Below, piece by piece: positions 1-6,420 of a DNA stretch of 13,944 nucleotides. The DNA lies in the NCBI GenBank assembly GCA_027056525.1, contig JALUKO010000089.1, positions 1-13,944 on the forward strand, in the 5' to 3' direction. Source of the stretch: Helicobacteraceae bacterium. GTDB taxonomy: Bacteria > Campylobacterota > Campylobacteria > Campylobacterales > Sulfurimonadaceae. How positions within the stretch are numbered: position 1 is the first letter of the stretch; every line of letters starts with the position of its first letter. A program made the position numbers and the translations under genes. The notes beneath the pieces are model-generated. The model was not told the DNA's origin. It did not search any database and worked only from the letters and a program-made list of their open reading frames with translations.

Positions 1-1029
1 CCCTATTTACGTTGTGCAGGTGAGAGCTACCCGCTCTCAAAAGAGCGCATGACCTATGAGATCCGTTCACTTCAATACTTCTCAAATATAACACCTTTTG
101 TACCAAAGATCTACTTTAGTGATGAGCAGATGAGTGTCATCATTATGGAGTATCTTGATGGGTATATCATTATGCGTAAGGGGATGATCGAGGGTACATA
201 CTATCCAAACTTTGCAGAACATATCAGCTCATTTTTGGCAACAACACTTTTTAAAACATCTTCATTGTATCTCTCAAGTAAACAAAAACGTGAACTCACC
301 GCTATGTTCATAGGAAATACGGAGCTTTGCAAACTTACAGAAGACTTTGTTTTTACTGCCCCTTTTATGCAACACGAAACCAATGCCCAACTTCCGGAAC
401 TTGCAGATATAGCACAAAAGATCTCAGAAGATGAAACACTCAAAGTTGAGATACTCAAACTCAAGTATAAGTTTATGAACCAAAGTGATGCCCTGCTCCA
501 TGGTGACTTGCATACAGGTTCCATCATGATCAACAAAGAAAAAACCTGTGTCATAGACTCAGAATTCGCTTTTGTCGGTCCATTTGGTTTTGATCTGGGA
601 GCACTTATAGCCAATTTGGTGATGTCTTGGATCTCCCACTCCATACAAGATGATAGTGACAAATACTCGCAGTGGGTACTTCAAACAACCATAAAGGTTT
701 ACAAACTCTTTGAAGAAAAGTTTCTTGCACTCTGGGATGAGCGCTCTCAAAGTGCTTTGTTTGAAGATCAGTTTGCAACTCAGAAGATGAAAAAAGCATA
801 CCAAAAAGAGTGTATGCTCAGCATACTTCAAGACACCATAGGTTTTGCAGGCTGCAAGATTATGCGTCGTCAGCTCGGTATTGCAGGGGTTGAAGATATT
901 CGCGGCATTGAAGATGCAGCGCTTAGAGAAAAAGCAAACCGTCTGGCTTTACAAATAGGTGAGAAGTTTATAAAAAATCATACAAATATAACACAGATAG
1001 AAGATATCTTAGAACTGCTAAAGGCTTAA
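1..1029 (+). CDS. mtnK: 5-methylthioribose kinase, 5'-truncated by the window edge
   Basis: MtnK phosphorylates 5-methylthioribose with ATP to give 5-methylthioribose-1-phosphate, in the cytoplasm, as a step of methylthioadenosine salvage. The reading frame is open from base 1; the codons before the first ATG (position 49) already encode MtnK-type sequence (GESYPLSKER), so that ATG is internal and the true start lies upstream. The visible part is 342 residues; family members are about 400, so roughly 50-60 N-terminal residues are missing. Visible hallmarks are the kinase catalytic loop HGDLHTGS (codons from 499), the metal-binding segment IDSEFAFVGPFGFD about 20 residues later, and the C-terminal IGFAGCKIMRRQLGIA block, all very close to the Bacillus MtnK sequence as I remember it. 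The stop codon is 1 nt before mtnA, which indicates one operon. Family assignment is firm; the regulatory region is out of view. Confidence 0.95.
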   Translation, partial: PYLRCAGESYPLSKERMTYEIRSLQYFSNITPFVPKIYFSDEQMSVIIMEYLDGYIIMRKGMIEGTYYPNFAEHISSFLATTLFKTSSLYLSSKQKRELTAMFIGNTELCKLTEDFVFTAPFMQHETNAQLPELADIAQKISEDETLKVEILKLKYKFMNQSDALLHGDLHTGSIMINKEKTCVIDSEFAFVGPFGFDLGALIANLVMSWISHSIQDDSDKYSQWVLQTTIKVYKLFEEKFLALWDERSQSALFEDQFATQKMKKAYQKECMLSILQDTIGFAGCKIMRRQLGIAGVEDIRGIEDAALREKANRLALQIGEKFIKNHTNITQIEDILELLKA

Positions 1030-1030
1030 A

Positions 1031-2095
1031 ATGCACGGAACATACAAACCATTATGGCTCACACAAAGTGGTGATTTAGAGGTGATAGACCAAAGATACC
1101 TGCCACATGAAAACAAAACACGCCTACTCAAAAGCGGAGCTGATGCCACAGAAGCTATTGCAGATATGACGGTACGGGGTGCAGGAGTTATAGGTAATGT
1201 TGCCGCATTTGGTGTGTACCTGCTTGCAAGGGAGTTTGGCAATGACACAGAGCGCATCTTGCAAGGGGCGCAGAAAATACGCTCTTCACGCCCCACAGCA
1301 GTAAATCTTATGTGGGCGGTGGACAGAATGCTTGAGGTGGTGCGAAACAGCACAAATGTTGTCAAAGACACCAAAGCAGAAGCGATACTCATTTGTGATG
1401 AAGATGTACAAAGAAGTCAAATGATCGCTAAGCTCGGCTGTGATATTATCGAAGATATTATGAAAAAAAACAAGCTCTCAAGCTTTCATATTTTAACGCA
1501 CTGCAACGCGGGATGGCTCGCTATCATAGATGATGGAACAGCTTTGGCACCCATCTATGAAGCACAAAGACGCGGCATAGATATTCATGTATGGGTAGAT
1601 GAGACACGTCCAAGAAACCAGGGCGCAAACCTTACCTCATGGGAACTCTCGCAAGCAGGGATCAACCATACTGTTATAGCTGACAATACAGGTGGACATC
1701 TTATGCAGCACAAGATGGTTGATATGGTCATAACAGGGGCAGACAGAGTCACAGCATGTGGTGATGCTGCCAATAAGATAGGAACCTATCTCAAAGCACT
1801 TGCCGCCAAAGACAATGATATCCCCTTTTATATTGCCCTGCCCTTGAGCACCTTTGATTTTGAGAGCTGTGATGGGATCAAAGATATAGAGATAGAAGTA
1901 AGAAGTGAAGATGAGATCCATATGATGCGGGGTATTGACACGCATGGTCAAATTCAGGAGATACGCATAACACCTCGCAATGCAAAAGGGCTCAACTACG
2001 GTTTTGATGTTACACCCGCGAGACTTATCACAGCACTCATTACAGAAGCGGGAGTTATCGAGCCAAATAAAGAAGCGATCATGAGTCTCATATGA
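1031..2095 (+). CDS. mtnA: S-methyl-5-thioribose-1-phosphate isomerase
   Basis: MtnA converts the aldose 5-methylthioribose-1-phosphate into the ketose 5-methylthioribulose-1-phosphate, directly after MtnK. The product is 354 residues, normal for the family. The eIF2B-like Rossmann fold signatures are present: the phosphate-binding VRGAGVIGNVAA near 48-59, the catalytic cysteine in THCNAGWLA (C158), the segment VWVDETRPRNQGA, NTGGHLMQ, and the catalytic aspartate in TGADRV (D238), followed by GDAANKIGTY. C158 and D238 match the Cys/Asp pair (near 160 and 240) of characterised MtnA. The ATG lies 1 nt after the mtnK stop, and the gene end overlaps the next gene by 4 nt (ATGA), so the three genes are probably translationally coupled. 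The presence of both catalytic residues argues against the related ribose-1,5-bisphosphate isomerases or eIF2B regulatory subunits. Confidence 0.95.
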   Translation: MHGTYKPLWLTQSGDLEVIDQRYLPHENKTRLLKSGADATEAIADMTVRGAGVIGNVAAFGVYLLAREFGNDTERILQGAQKIRSSRPTAVNLMWAVDRMLEVVRNSTNVVKDTKAEAILICDEDVQRSQMIAKLGCDIIEDIMKKNKLSSFHILTHCNAGWLAIIDDGTALAPIYEAQRRGIDIHVWVDETRPRNQGANLTSWELSQAGINHTVIADNTGGHLMQHKMVDMVITGADRVTACGDAANKIGTYLKALAAKDNDIPFYIALPLSTFDFESCDGIKDIEIEVRSEDEIHMMRGIDTHGQIQEIRITPRNAKGLNYGFDVTPARLITALITEAGVIEPNKEAIMSLI

Positions 2096-2697
2096 TAGAT
2101 GGAGTTATCAAATACACTATTGAACATTTAAGTGATAAAGCACCTGAATTTAAGAAGTTTGAAGAGCTTGAACGTGTGCGTTATGAGCTTTTTACCCTGG
2201 GACTTATAGGGGAAAAGCAGGGAGTCGGCTATGGAAATATCTCACTCAAAGACACACAAGGTGACTCTTTTTTCATAACAGCCACGCAAACCGGAAACAA
2301 GGAGCTCCTTGGCAAAGAGTTTTACACCTATGTAGAGGATTATAACTTCCAAACCTTTCGCATCTTCTCAAAAGGGCTCCACAAACCAAGTAGTGAAGCT
2401 TTAAGCCATGCTGTTATCTATTCACTTGATAAAAATATAAACGGAGTGATTCACATACATTCCAACGCTTTATGGAAGTTTATGATAGAAAAAAAGTACC
2501 TCTACACAGAAGCTGAGTACGGAACCAAAGAGATGATCACAGAGATACAACAACTCTACAAACAAAACGATCCCCTAACACATAATATATTTGTTATGAA
2601 GGGTCATCAAGATGGTATTATTTGTTTTGCCCCAACAATAGAAGAAGCTAAGAAGAAACTTTTTCACCTTATGCGTGATCTGCTCTATCAATTATAA
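2092..2697 (+). CDS. Class II aldolase/adducin-fold protein, probably acting on methylthioribulose-1-phosphate
   Basis: This is a 201-residue member of the zinc-dependent class II aldolase family (fuculose-1-phosphate aldolase, MtnB dehydratase and relatives). Visible elements are the phosphate loop GYGNIS (N49), an atypical ITATQTG where relatives have ITxSG, a candidate catalytic glutamate in KPSSE (E102), the zinc pair in VIHIHS (H121, H123), and the third zinc histidine in KGHQDG (H172). Known relatives in mtnK-mtnA contexts do one of two things: MtnB dehydrates methylthioribulose-1-phosphate in the full methionine salvage pathway, and the DHAP-shunt aldolase (Ald2) cleaves it to DHAP and 2-(methylthio)acetaldehyde. 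The start overlaps the mtnA stop (ATGA), so the substrate is very likely the MtnA product. No mtnC, mtnD or enolase/phosphatase genes follow, which favours cleavage, but upstream genes are unseen. The family is sure; the reaction is an inference. Confidence 0.85.
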   Translation: MIDGVIKYTIEHLSDKAPEFKKFEELERVRYELFTLGLIGEKQGVGYGNISLKDTQGDSFFITATQTGNKELLGKEFYTYVEDYNFQTFRIFSKGLHKPSSEALSHAVIYSLDKNINGVIHIHSNALWKFMIEKKYLYTEAEYGTKEMITEIQQLYKQNDPLTHNIFVMKGHQDGIICFAPTIEEAKKKLFHLMRDLLYQL

Positions 2698-2770
2698 AAT
2701 GTTATTTTTACACATAAAATATAATTTAACAGATTAACAATCAAAATTAGTTCCAATTTTTCAGTTTTTA

Positions 2771-2779
2771 TGATACAAT
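2771..2779 (+). promoter_or_regulatory. Extended -10 promoter element for the multiheme cytochrome gene
   Basis: TGATACAAT is a TGn extended -10 element with a TACAAT hexamer, 28 nt before the cytochrome ATG. It sits after a run of T-rich tracts, as is usual in Campylobacterota promoters, which often lack a -35 box. The position suggests the cytochrome is transcribed independently of the methylthioribose cluster. It is a sequence match only. Confidence 0.5.
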
Positions 2780-2807
2780 TATCAAAAAAACAAATAAATG
2801 GTGTTTT

Positions 2808-3290
2808 ATGCTTAAAAGTCTAACAAATATTTTGATTTTTGCTTTTCTTATACAATCTGGACTTTTTGCCGGAAATCCCCATGACCTTGTTATCGACTAC
2901 ACCACAGACAATCAGCCGTGTGCAAACTGTCACACAACAGATGAGATGGTAGCTTCCACCTTTTCTTGCCTAACCTGTCATGACGGAGTAAGTGCGACTG
3001 CCGTTGATATCAACCTTCCGGGTTCAACACTCGGCACAGCCGATACTGAAATCAACGGAATGAACCATCCCGTAAGCATCGTGTACGATGAGTATTCGAT
3101 CTCTAACAGTTTACGCGCTAAAGCAACCAGCATCGTTTCATGGAACAGTGCAAACACTATTAGCGACATCCTTTACTACGACAAAGTAGAGTGCGTTAGC
3201 TGTCACAATCCACACAACAAAGACCTTCCAACCTATCTTCGAAAAGACAACTATAGAAGCGAGTTGTGTAAAACATGCCATCCAAACTAG
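2808..3290 (+). CDS. Small exported tetraheme cytochrome c-family protein
   Basis: The 160-residue product starts with a signal peptide (hydrophobic residues 8-20, likely cleavage after LFA at 21), so it should act in the periplasm. It carries four covalent haem c attachment motifs: CANCH (38-42), CLTCH (54-58), CVSCH (129-133) and CKTCH (154-158). They are arranged as two pairs separated by about 70 residues. A conserved-looking NHPV (H87) and NPH (H136) offer candidate distal haem ligands. The pattern resembles the 'doubled CXXCH' and NrfH-like multiheme electron carriers, but it is too short for a catalytic nitrite or hydroxylamine enzyme, and there is no membrane anchor beyond the signal. 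An electron-transfer role is inferred; no partner enzyme lies next to it. It has its own putative promoter and terminator, so it looks monocistronic. Confidence 0.88.
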   Translation: MLKSLTNILIFAFLIQSGLFAGNPHDLVIDYTTDNQPCANCHTTDEMVASTFSCLTCHDGVSATAVDINLPGSTLGTADTEINGMNHPVSIVYDEYSISNSLRAKATSIVSWNSANTISDILYYDKVECVSCHNPHNKDLPTYLRKDNYRSELCKTCHPN

Positions 3291-3307
3291 GAAAACTCCT
3301 AGTTTTT
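3284..3307 (+). terminator. Rho-independent terminator of the cytochrome gene, overlapping its stop codon
   Basis: A 9-bp perfect stem (AAACTAGGA paired with TCCTAGTTT, loop AAAC) ends in a run of five T on the + strand. The cytochrome TAG stop (3288-3290) lies within the left arm. Read on the - strand the stem still forms for the converging DJ-1 gene, but the T run is only three, so termination in that direction would be weaker. Confidence 0.7.
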
Positions 3308-3309
3308 AC

Positions 3310-3867
3310 TTAGCAAAAATCTGCTAAAAGCCCCTCTTTTAAAGCGCTGTAGTTCTCATCACCTTTAAGTTTTTTTACAATCTCAAGAGCAAAACAAAGC
3401 GCTGTTCCAGGTCCACGTGATGTGAGTACATTTTCATCTTCAACCACTTTAGCTATATCACCGAGATAACCGTCTTTACGAATCTGCTCTTCAACAGAGG
3501 GATAACATGTATAGTTTTTCTTTAAAACGCCCGCTTTGTTAAGTGCGAACGGAGCCGCACAAATAGCAGCGATATTTTTCCCTTTTGCATCCATCTCTTT
3601 TAAAATTGTTTGTACAGTTACATCATCTGCCAAAGCGTATGTACCATCCCATCCTCCTGGAAGAACAATCATATCAAGTGTTTCAACATCTACATCTTGT
3701 ATATGCATATCGGCTAAAACAGTGATGCCGTTTGTTCCTTTGACTGCTTTTTCATTAGTGAGTGAAGCGAGTAACACATCTATTTCTGCACGTCTAAGCA
3801 CATCTACGATCGTAACTGCTTCAATCTCTTCAAAACCACCGGCAAGTGGCACCAATACTTTACTCAT
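3310..3867 (-). CDS. DJ-1/PfpI (ThiJ) family protein, YajL-like
   Basis: This 185-residue cytoplasmic protein has the DJ-1 fold signatures. These are VLVPLAGGFEEIEAV at the N-terminus with the conserved glutamate (E16), LPGGWDGT near 69-76, and the nucleophile elbow AAICAAP with C103. E16 and C103 correspond to E18 and C106 of human DJ-1. The position of DJ-1 H126 is a tyrosine here (CYP instead of THP). Family members are described as glyoxalase III-like, deglycase-like or redox-responsive protective proteins; the exact activity cannot be read from sequence, and the deglycase role is disputed. The frame can be extended one codon to a GTG at 3870, but an AAGGAG ribosome site sits only 2 nt from that codon and 5 nt from the ATG at 3867, so I chose the ATG. 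It is convergent with the cytochrome gene and divergent from pyrD. Confidence 0.9.
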   Translation of the reverse strand: MSKVLVPLAGGFEEIEAVTIVDVLRRAEIDVLLASLTNEKAVKGTNGITVLADMHIQDVDVETLDMIVLPGGWDGTYALADDVTVQTILKEMDAKGKNIAAICAAPFALNKAGVLKKNYTCYPSVEEQIRKDGYLGDIAKVVEDENVLTSRGPGTALCFALEIVKKLKGDENYSALKEGLLADFC

Positions 3868-3872
3868 CACTT

Positions 3873-3878
3873 CTCCTT
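3873..3878 (-). promoter_or_regulatory. Ribosome binding site deciding the DJ-1 family start
   Basis: AAGGAG on the - strand lies 5 nt before the ATG at 3867 and only 2 nt before an in-frame GTG at 3870. The spacing supports the ATG. Confidence 0.75.
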
Positions 3879-3893
3879 TAGAACTTTGTTTAT

Positions 3894-3899
3894 GTTATA
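3894..3899 (-). promoter_or_regulatory. Possible -10 box for the DJ-1 family gene
   Basis: TATAAC on the - strand lies about 26 nt upstream of the ATG in a 95-nt AT-rich divergent spacer shared with pyrD. Overlapping alternatives (TAATAT) are equally plausible, and no -35 box is evident. Confidence 0.3.
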
Positions 3900-3925
3900 T
3901 TAGCAAATCTTTACCTTTATTTTAG

Positions 3926-3931
3926 TATAAT
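3926..3931 (+). promoter_or_regulatory. -10 box of the pyrD promoter
   Basis: A perfect TATAAT lies 31 nt before the pyrD ATG and is preceded by T-rich sequence. No convincing -35 hexamer is seen, which is common in Campylobacterota. It would drive pyrD and the overlapping M16 peptidase gene. Confidence 0.6.
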
Positions 3932-3962
3932 CACCTAATTTTTAAAGTGGAAAACAACTCAT

Positions 3963-5021
3963 ATGATAAACTACAACCTAATCAAACCGTGGCTTTTTAA
4001 ACTACAACCCGAATCAGCTCATCATGTAGCCGAGTGTGTTCTTAGAATGCCAAACTTTTGTCAGATCCCTTTTAACTCTTTTTTAAATTCTCACTTTATC
4101 AGTGACGATATTTTAAAACAGGAACTCTTTGGCTGTAATTTCTACAATCCCATAGGCCTTGGTGCAGGCTTTGACAAAAATGCGACCATGATACGCGGTA
4201 TGCAGATCTTAGGTTTTGGATTTACAGAGATCGGTACTGTGACCCCAAAACCACAAGAGGGAAACCCAAAGCCAAGAATGTTTCGCCACGTAGAGGAACA
4301 GAGTATTCAAAATGCTATGGGCTTTAACAATGAGGGTCTATTTAAAGTACAAAAAAGGCTCAAACAGCGTTACCCTTTTACAACACCTATCGGTGTGAAC
4401 ATAGGTAAAAATAAAACAACGCCTGAGAGTGAAGCCATCAATGACTACACTAACCTTATTAAGGCACTTCATAATTTGGGGGATTACCTTGTTATCAATA
4501 TCTCCTCTCCAAATACTCCGGGACTCAGAGACCTGCAAAATGAGAAGTTCATATCAAGTCTCTTTGAAGAAGCTAAAAAGATAACAAGCAAACCGATACT
4601 GCTTAAAATTGCACCGGACATGACACCAGAAGATGCTGTTACACTCACAACTATGGCTGTAGAGTGTGGAGCAGATGGGATCATTGCCACAAACACCACC
4701 ATAGACTACTCACTTGTAAAACATCCAAAAGCGATTGGTGGCATAAGCGGTGCAGTCTTAAAACAAAAAAGTTTTGAGATTTTTGAAGCGATCGCAAAAG
4801 AGCTTTATGGCAAAACAGTACTTATCAGTGTTGGTGGTATTGACTCTGCAGAGGAAGCTTACAGACGTATAAAAGCAGGAGCTTCACTTGTTCAAATCCT
4901 TAGCGGCCTTGTGTTTCACGGCCCGAATATGATCATGAACATCAACAAAGAACTTATAGAACTTTTACAAGCTGATGGTTATACAAATATAACCCAAGCA
5001 ATAGGTGCAGACAGAAAATGA
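3963..5021 (+). CDS. pyrD: Dihydroorotate dehydrogenase (quinone), class 2
   Basis: PyrD oxidises dihydroorotate to orotate with FMN and passes the electrons to quinone at the inner membrane, the fourth step of pyrimidine synthesis. The 352-residue length and the N-terminal extension (LIKPWLFKLQPESAHHVAE, about 6-24), which forms the quinone-tunnel helices, mark class 2. FMN and substrate motifs are all visible: GLGAGFDKNA (K72), GTVTPKPQEGNPKPR, QNAMGFNN, NISSPNTPGLR with N179, the catalytic base S182 and N184, LLKIAP, ATNTT, GGISG and SVGGIDS. A serine base rather than a cysteine again points to class 2. The start is preceded by a perfect TATAAT; the Shine-Dalgarno site is weak (GTGGA). The stop overlaps the ATG of the M16 peptidase by 4 nt. 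From memory, this pair is adjacent in Helicobacter and Campylobacter too. Confidence 0.97.
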   Translation: MINYNLIKPWLFKLQPESAHHVAECVLRMPNFCQIPFNSFLNSHFISDDILKQELFGCNFYNPIGLGAGFDKNATMIRGMQILGFGFTEIGTVTPKPQEGNPKPRMFRHVEEQSIQNAMGFNNEGLFKVQKRLKQRYPFTTPIGVNIGKNKTTPESEAINDYTNLIKALHNLGDYLVINISSPNTPGLRDLQNEKFISSLFEEAKKITSKPILLKIAPDMTPEDAVTLTTMAVECGADGIIATNTTIDYSLVKHPKAIGGISGAVLKQKSFEIFEAIAKELYGKTVLISVGGIDSAEEAYRRIKAGASLVQILSGLVFHGPNMIMNINKELIELLQADGYTNITQAIGADRK

Positions 5022-6310
5022 AATTTTTCTTAGCACTCACACTAATTTTAGGGACACTAATGGGATCATCATTACCAAAATATGAAAGTAAAACGCTAAA
5101 AAATGGTTTACAGATCGTTGTAATACCACTCAAGAACAATACAAATGTTATCAGTACCGATATTTTTTACAAAGTTGGAAGCAGAAACGAAGTGATGGGA
5201 AAAACAGGTATCGCCCATATGCTTGAACATATGAATTTTAAATCTACCAAGAACCTTGATGCCGGTGAATTTGACAAAGAGGTTAAAAGCATAGGGGGTC
5301 TTAACAACGCTTCCACAGGCTTTGACTATACACACTACTACATAAAATCAAGCACAGATAACTTAAGTAAATCTCTTGAACTGTATGCAGAGCTTATGCA
5401 AAATCTCAACCTCAAAGATGAGGAGTTTCAACCCGAACGTAAAGTAGTTCTCGAAGAGCGACTTTGGAGAACAGACAACAATCCACTTGGATATCTTTAC
5501 TTTAGAATGTTCAACAACGCTTATATCTACCACCCTTATCACTGGACACCCATCGGCTTTAAAAATGACATAAAAACATGGACTATTGATGACATAAGAG
5601 ATTTTCATGCCACTTACTACCAGCCAAACAATGCCATTTTAATGGTTACAGGTGATGTAGAGCCCAAAGAGGTTTTCAAGCAGGCTAAAAAATACTTCTC
5701 TAAAATAAAAAATACAAAAGAGTTACCTGCATTTAAGTTCATTGAACCGGAACAAGACGGGGCAAAAAGAGTGACGATTCACAAAGAGAGTGAAGTTGAA
5801 ATGGTAGCTATAACCTTTCATATACCAAACTTCCAAAGTCCTGATCAGGTAACTCTCAGTGCTATTTCTGAGATCCTAAGTTCAGGCAAAAGCTCACGAC
5901 TCTACAAGGAGCTTGTAACCGATAAAAAACTTGTCAATCAGATATATGCTTATAATATGGAAAATATTGATGCAGGACTTTTTATATTTTTAGCGGTTTG
6001 TAACCCCGGCGTCAAAGCAATAGAGGTAGAAAAAGAACTCAAAGCGCAAATAGAGCTTCTTAAAAATAAAAAGGTTTCAAAAGCGGAACTGCAAAAAGTA
6101 AAAATCAATACAAAAGCTGATTTTATCTACTCACTTGAGAGCTCTACATCTGTAGCAAATCTTTATGGAAGCTACCTTGTAAGAGGTGATATACAGCCTC
6201 TTTTGACTTATGAGCAAAATATCAACAAAGTGACTGCAAAAGGGCTAAAAGAGATAGCAAATAAATACTTTGACTTCCAAAAATCCACCACTTTAATATT
6301 GCAAAAATAA
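5018..6310 (+). CDS. Periplasmic M16-family zinc metallopeptidase (PqqE/pitrilysin-like)
   Basis: The 430-residue protein has an N-terminal signal sequence (hydrophobic residues 3-15, polar after SS at 17-18), so it is probably periplasmic. The inverted zinc motif HMLEH (67-71) gives zinc ligands H67 and H71 and catalytic E70. The third ligand is E147 in ERKVVLEE, 75 residues later, within the family's HXXEH-X(74-76)-E spacing, so the active site is complete. A second, non-catalytic M16 domain follows, with the typical SSGKSSRLYKEL segment near 287-298. At this length the protein has one active and one inactive domain and probably works as a dimer. The substrate is unknown; H. pylori has a homologue labelled PqqE, although no PQQ genes are seen here. 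The ATG overlaps the pyrD stop, indicating coupling. There is no U-tract terminator after it, only a hairpin. Confidence 0.93.
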   Translation: MKFFLALTLILGTLMGSSLPKYESKTLKNGLQIVVIPLKNNTNVISTDIFYKVGSRNEVMGKTGIAHMLEHMNFKSTKNLDAGEFDKEVKSIGGLNNASTGFDYTHYYIKSSTDNLSKSLELYAELMQNLNLKDEEFQPERKVVLEERLWRTDNNPLGYLYFRMFNNAYIYHPYHWTPIGFKNDIKTWTIDDIRDFHATYYQPNNAILMVTGDVEPKEVFKQAKKYFSKIKNTKELPAFKFIEPEQDGAKRVTIHKESEVEMVAITFHIPNFQSPDQVTLSAISEILSSGKSSRLYKELVTDKKLVNQIYAYNMENIDAGLFIFLAVCNPGVKAIEVEKELKAQIELLKNKKVSKAELQKVKINTKADFIYSLESSTSVANLYGSYLVRGDIQPLLTYEQNINKVTAKGLKEIANKYFDFQKSTTLILQK

Positions 6311-6320
6311 CACCGCTTTG

Positions 6321-6340
6321 CCGACAAACGAACTTGTCGG
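6321..6340. repeat. Inverted repeat/hairpin between the M16 peptidase gene and dapA
   Basis: CCGACAA and TTGTCGG form a perfect 7-bp stem around the loop ACGAAC, starting 10 nt after the peptidase stop. It is not followed by a T run on either strand, so it is not a standard intrinsic terminator. It could be a processing or transcript-protecting hairpin, or a weak terminator. Confidence 0.5.
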
Positions 6341-6387
6341 TAGAAAAATATATACATTGACACAATTTAGAATTAACACTTTTTCGA

Positions 6388-6393
6388 TATAAT
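6388..6393 (+). promoter_or_regulatory. -10 box of the dapA promoter
   Basis: A perfect TATAAT lies 27 nt before the dapA ATG, preceded by a T-rich stretch. A TTGACA at 6357-6362 is too far upstream (25-nt spacer) to be a normal -35. AAAGGG at 6408-6413 provides a good ribosome site 7 nt before the ATG. Confidence 0.6.
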
Positions 6394-6420
6394 TGCGTAT
6401 TATTTTTAAAGGGTAACTAG

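Noticed and set aside
201..831. Open frames on the - strand inside mtnK (up to 153 codons)
   Set aside because: They lie opposite a clear kinase gene, show no recognisable protein features and have no ribosome sites; they are shadows.
982..996. Short repeat ACAAATATAAC shared by the 3' ends of mtnK and pyrD
   Set aside because: It is within coding sequence, encodes similar Thr-Asn-Ile-Thr residues by chance in AT-rich DNA, and has no regular spacing or further copies.
49..1029. mtnK as a complete gene starting at the ATG at 49
   Set aside because: The frame is open to base 1 and the preceding codons encode MtnK-type sequence, so the gene is cut by the window edge.
2695..2710. Possible terminator after the class II aldolase gene (AAAAT-GTT-ATTTT)
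   Set aside because: Only five A-T pairs with a 3-nt loop; far too weak to support a terminator call.
3536..3925. 129-codon + strand frame over the DJ-1 family gene
   Set aside because: It is antisense to a gene with intact active-site motifs; composition is serine/threonine-rich as expected for a shadow frame.
6385..6390. Flagellar sigma-28-like CGATAT before dapA
   Set aside because: No matching TAAA-type -35 element at the proper distance, and it overlaps a perfect TATAAT; dapA is housekeeping.
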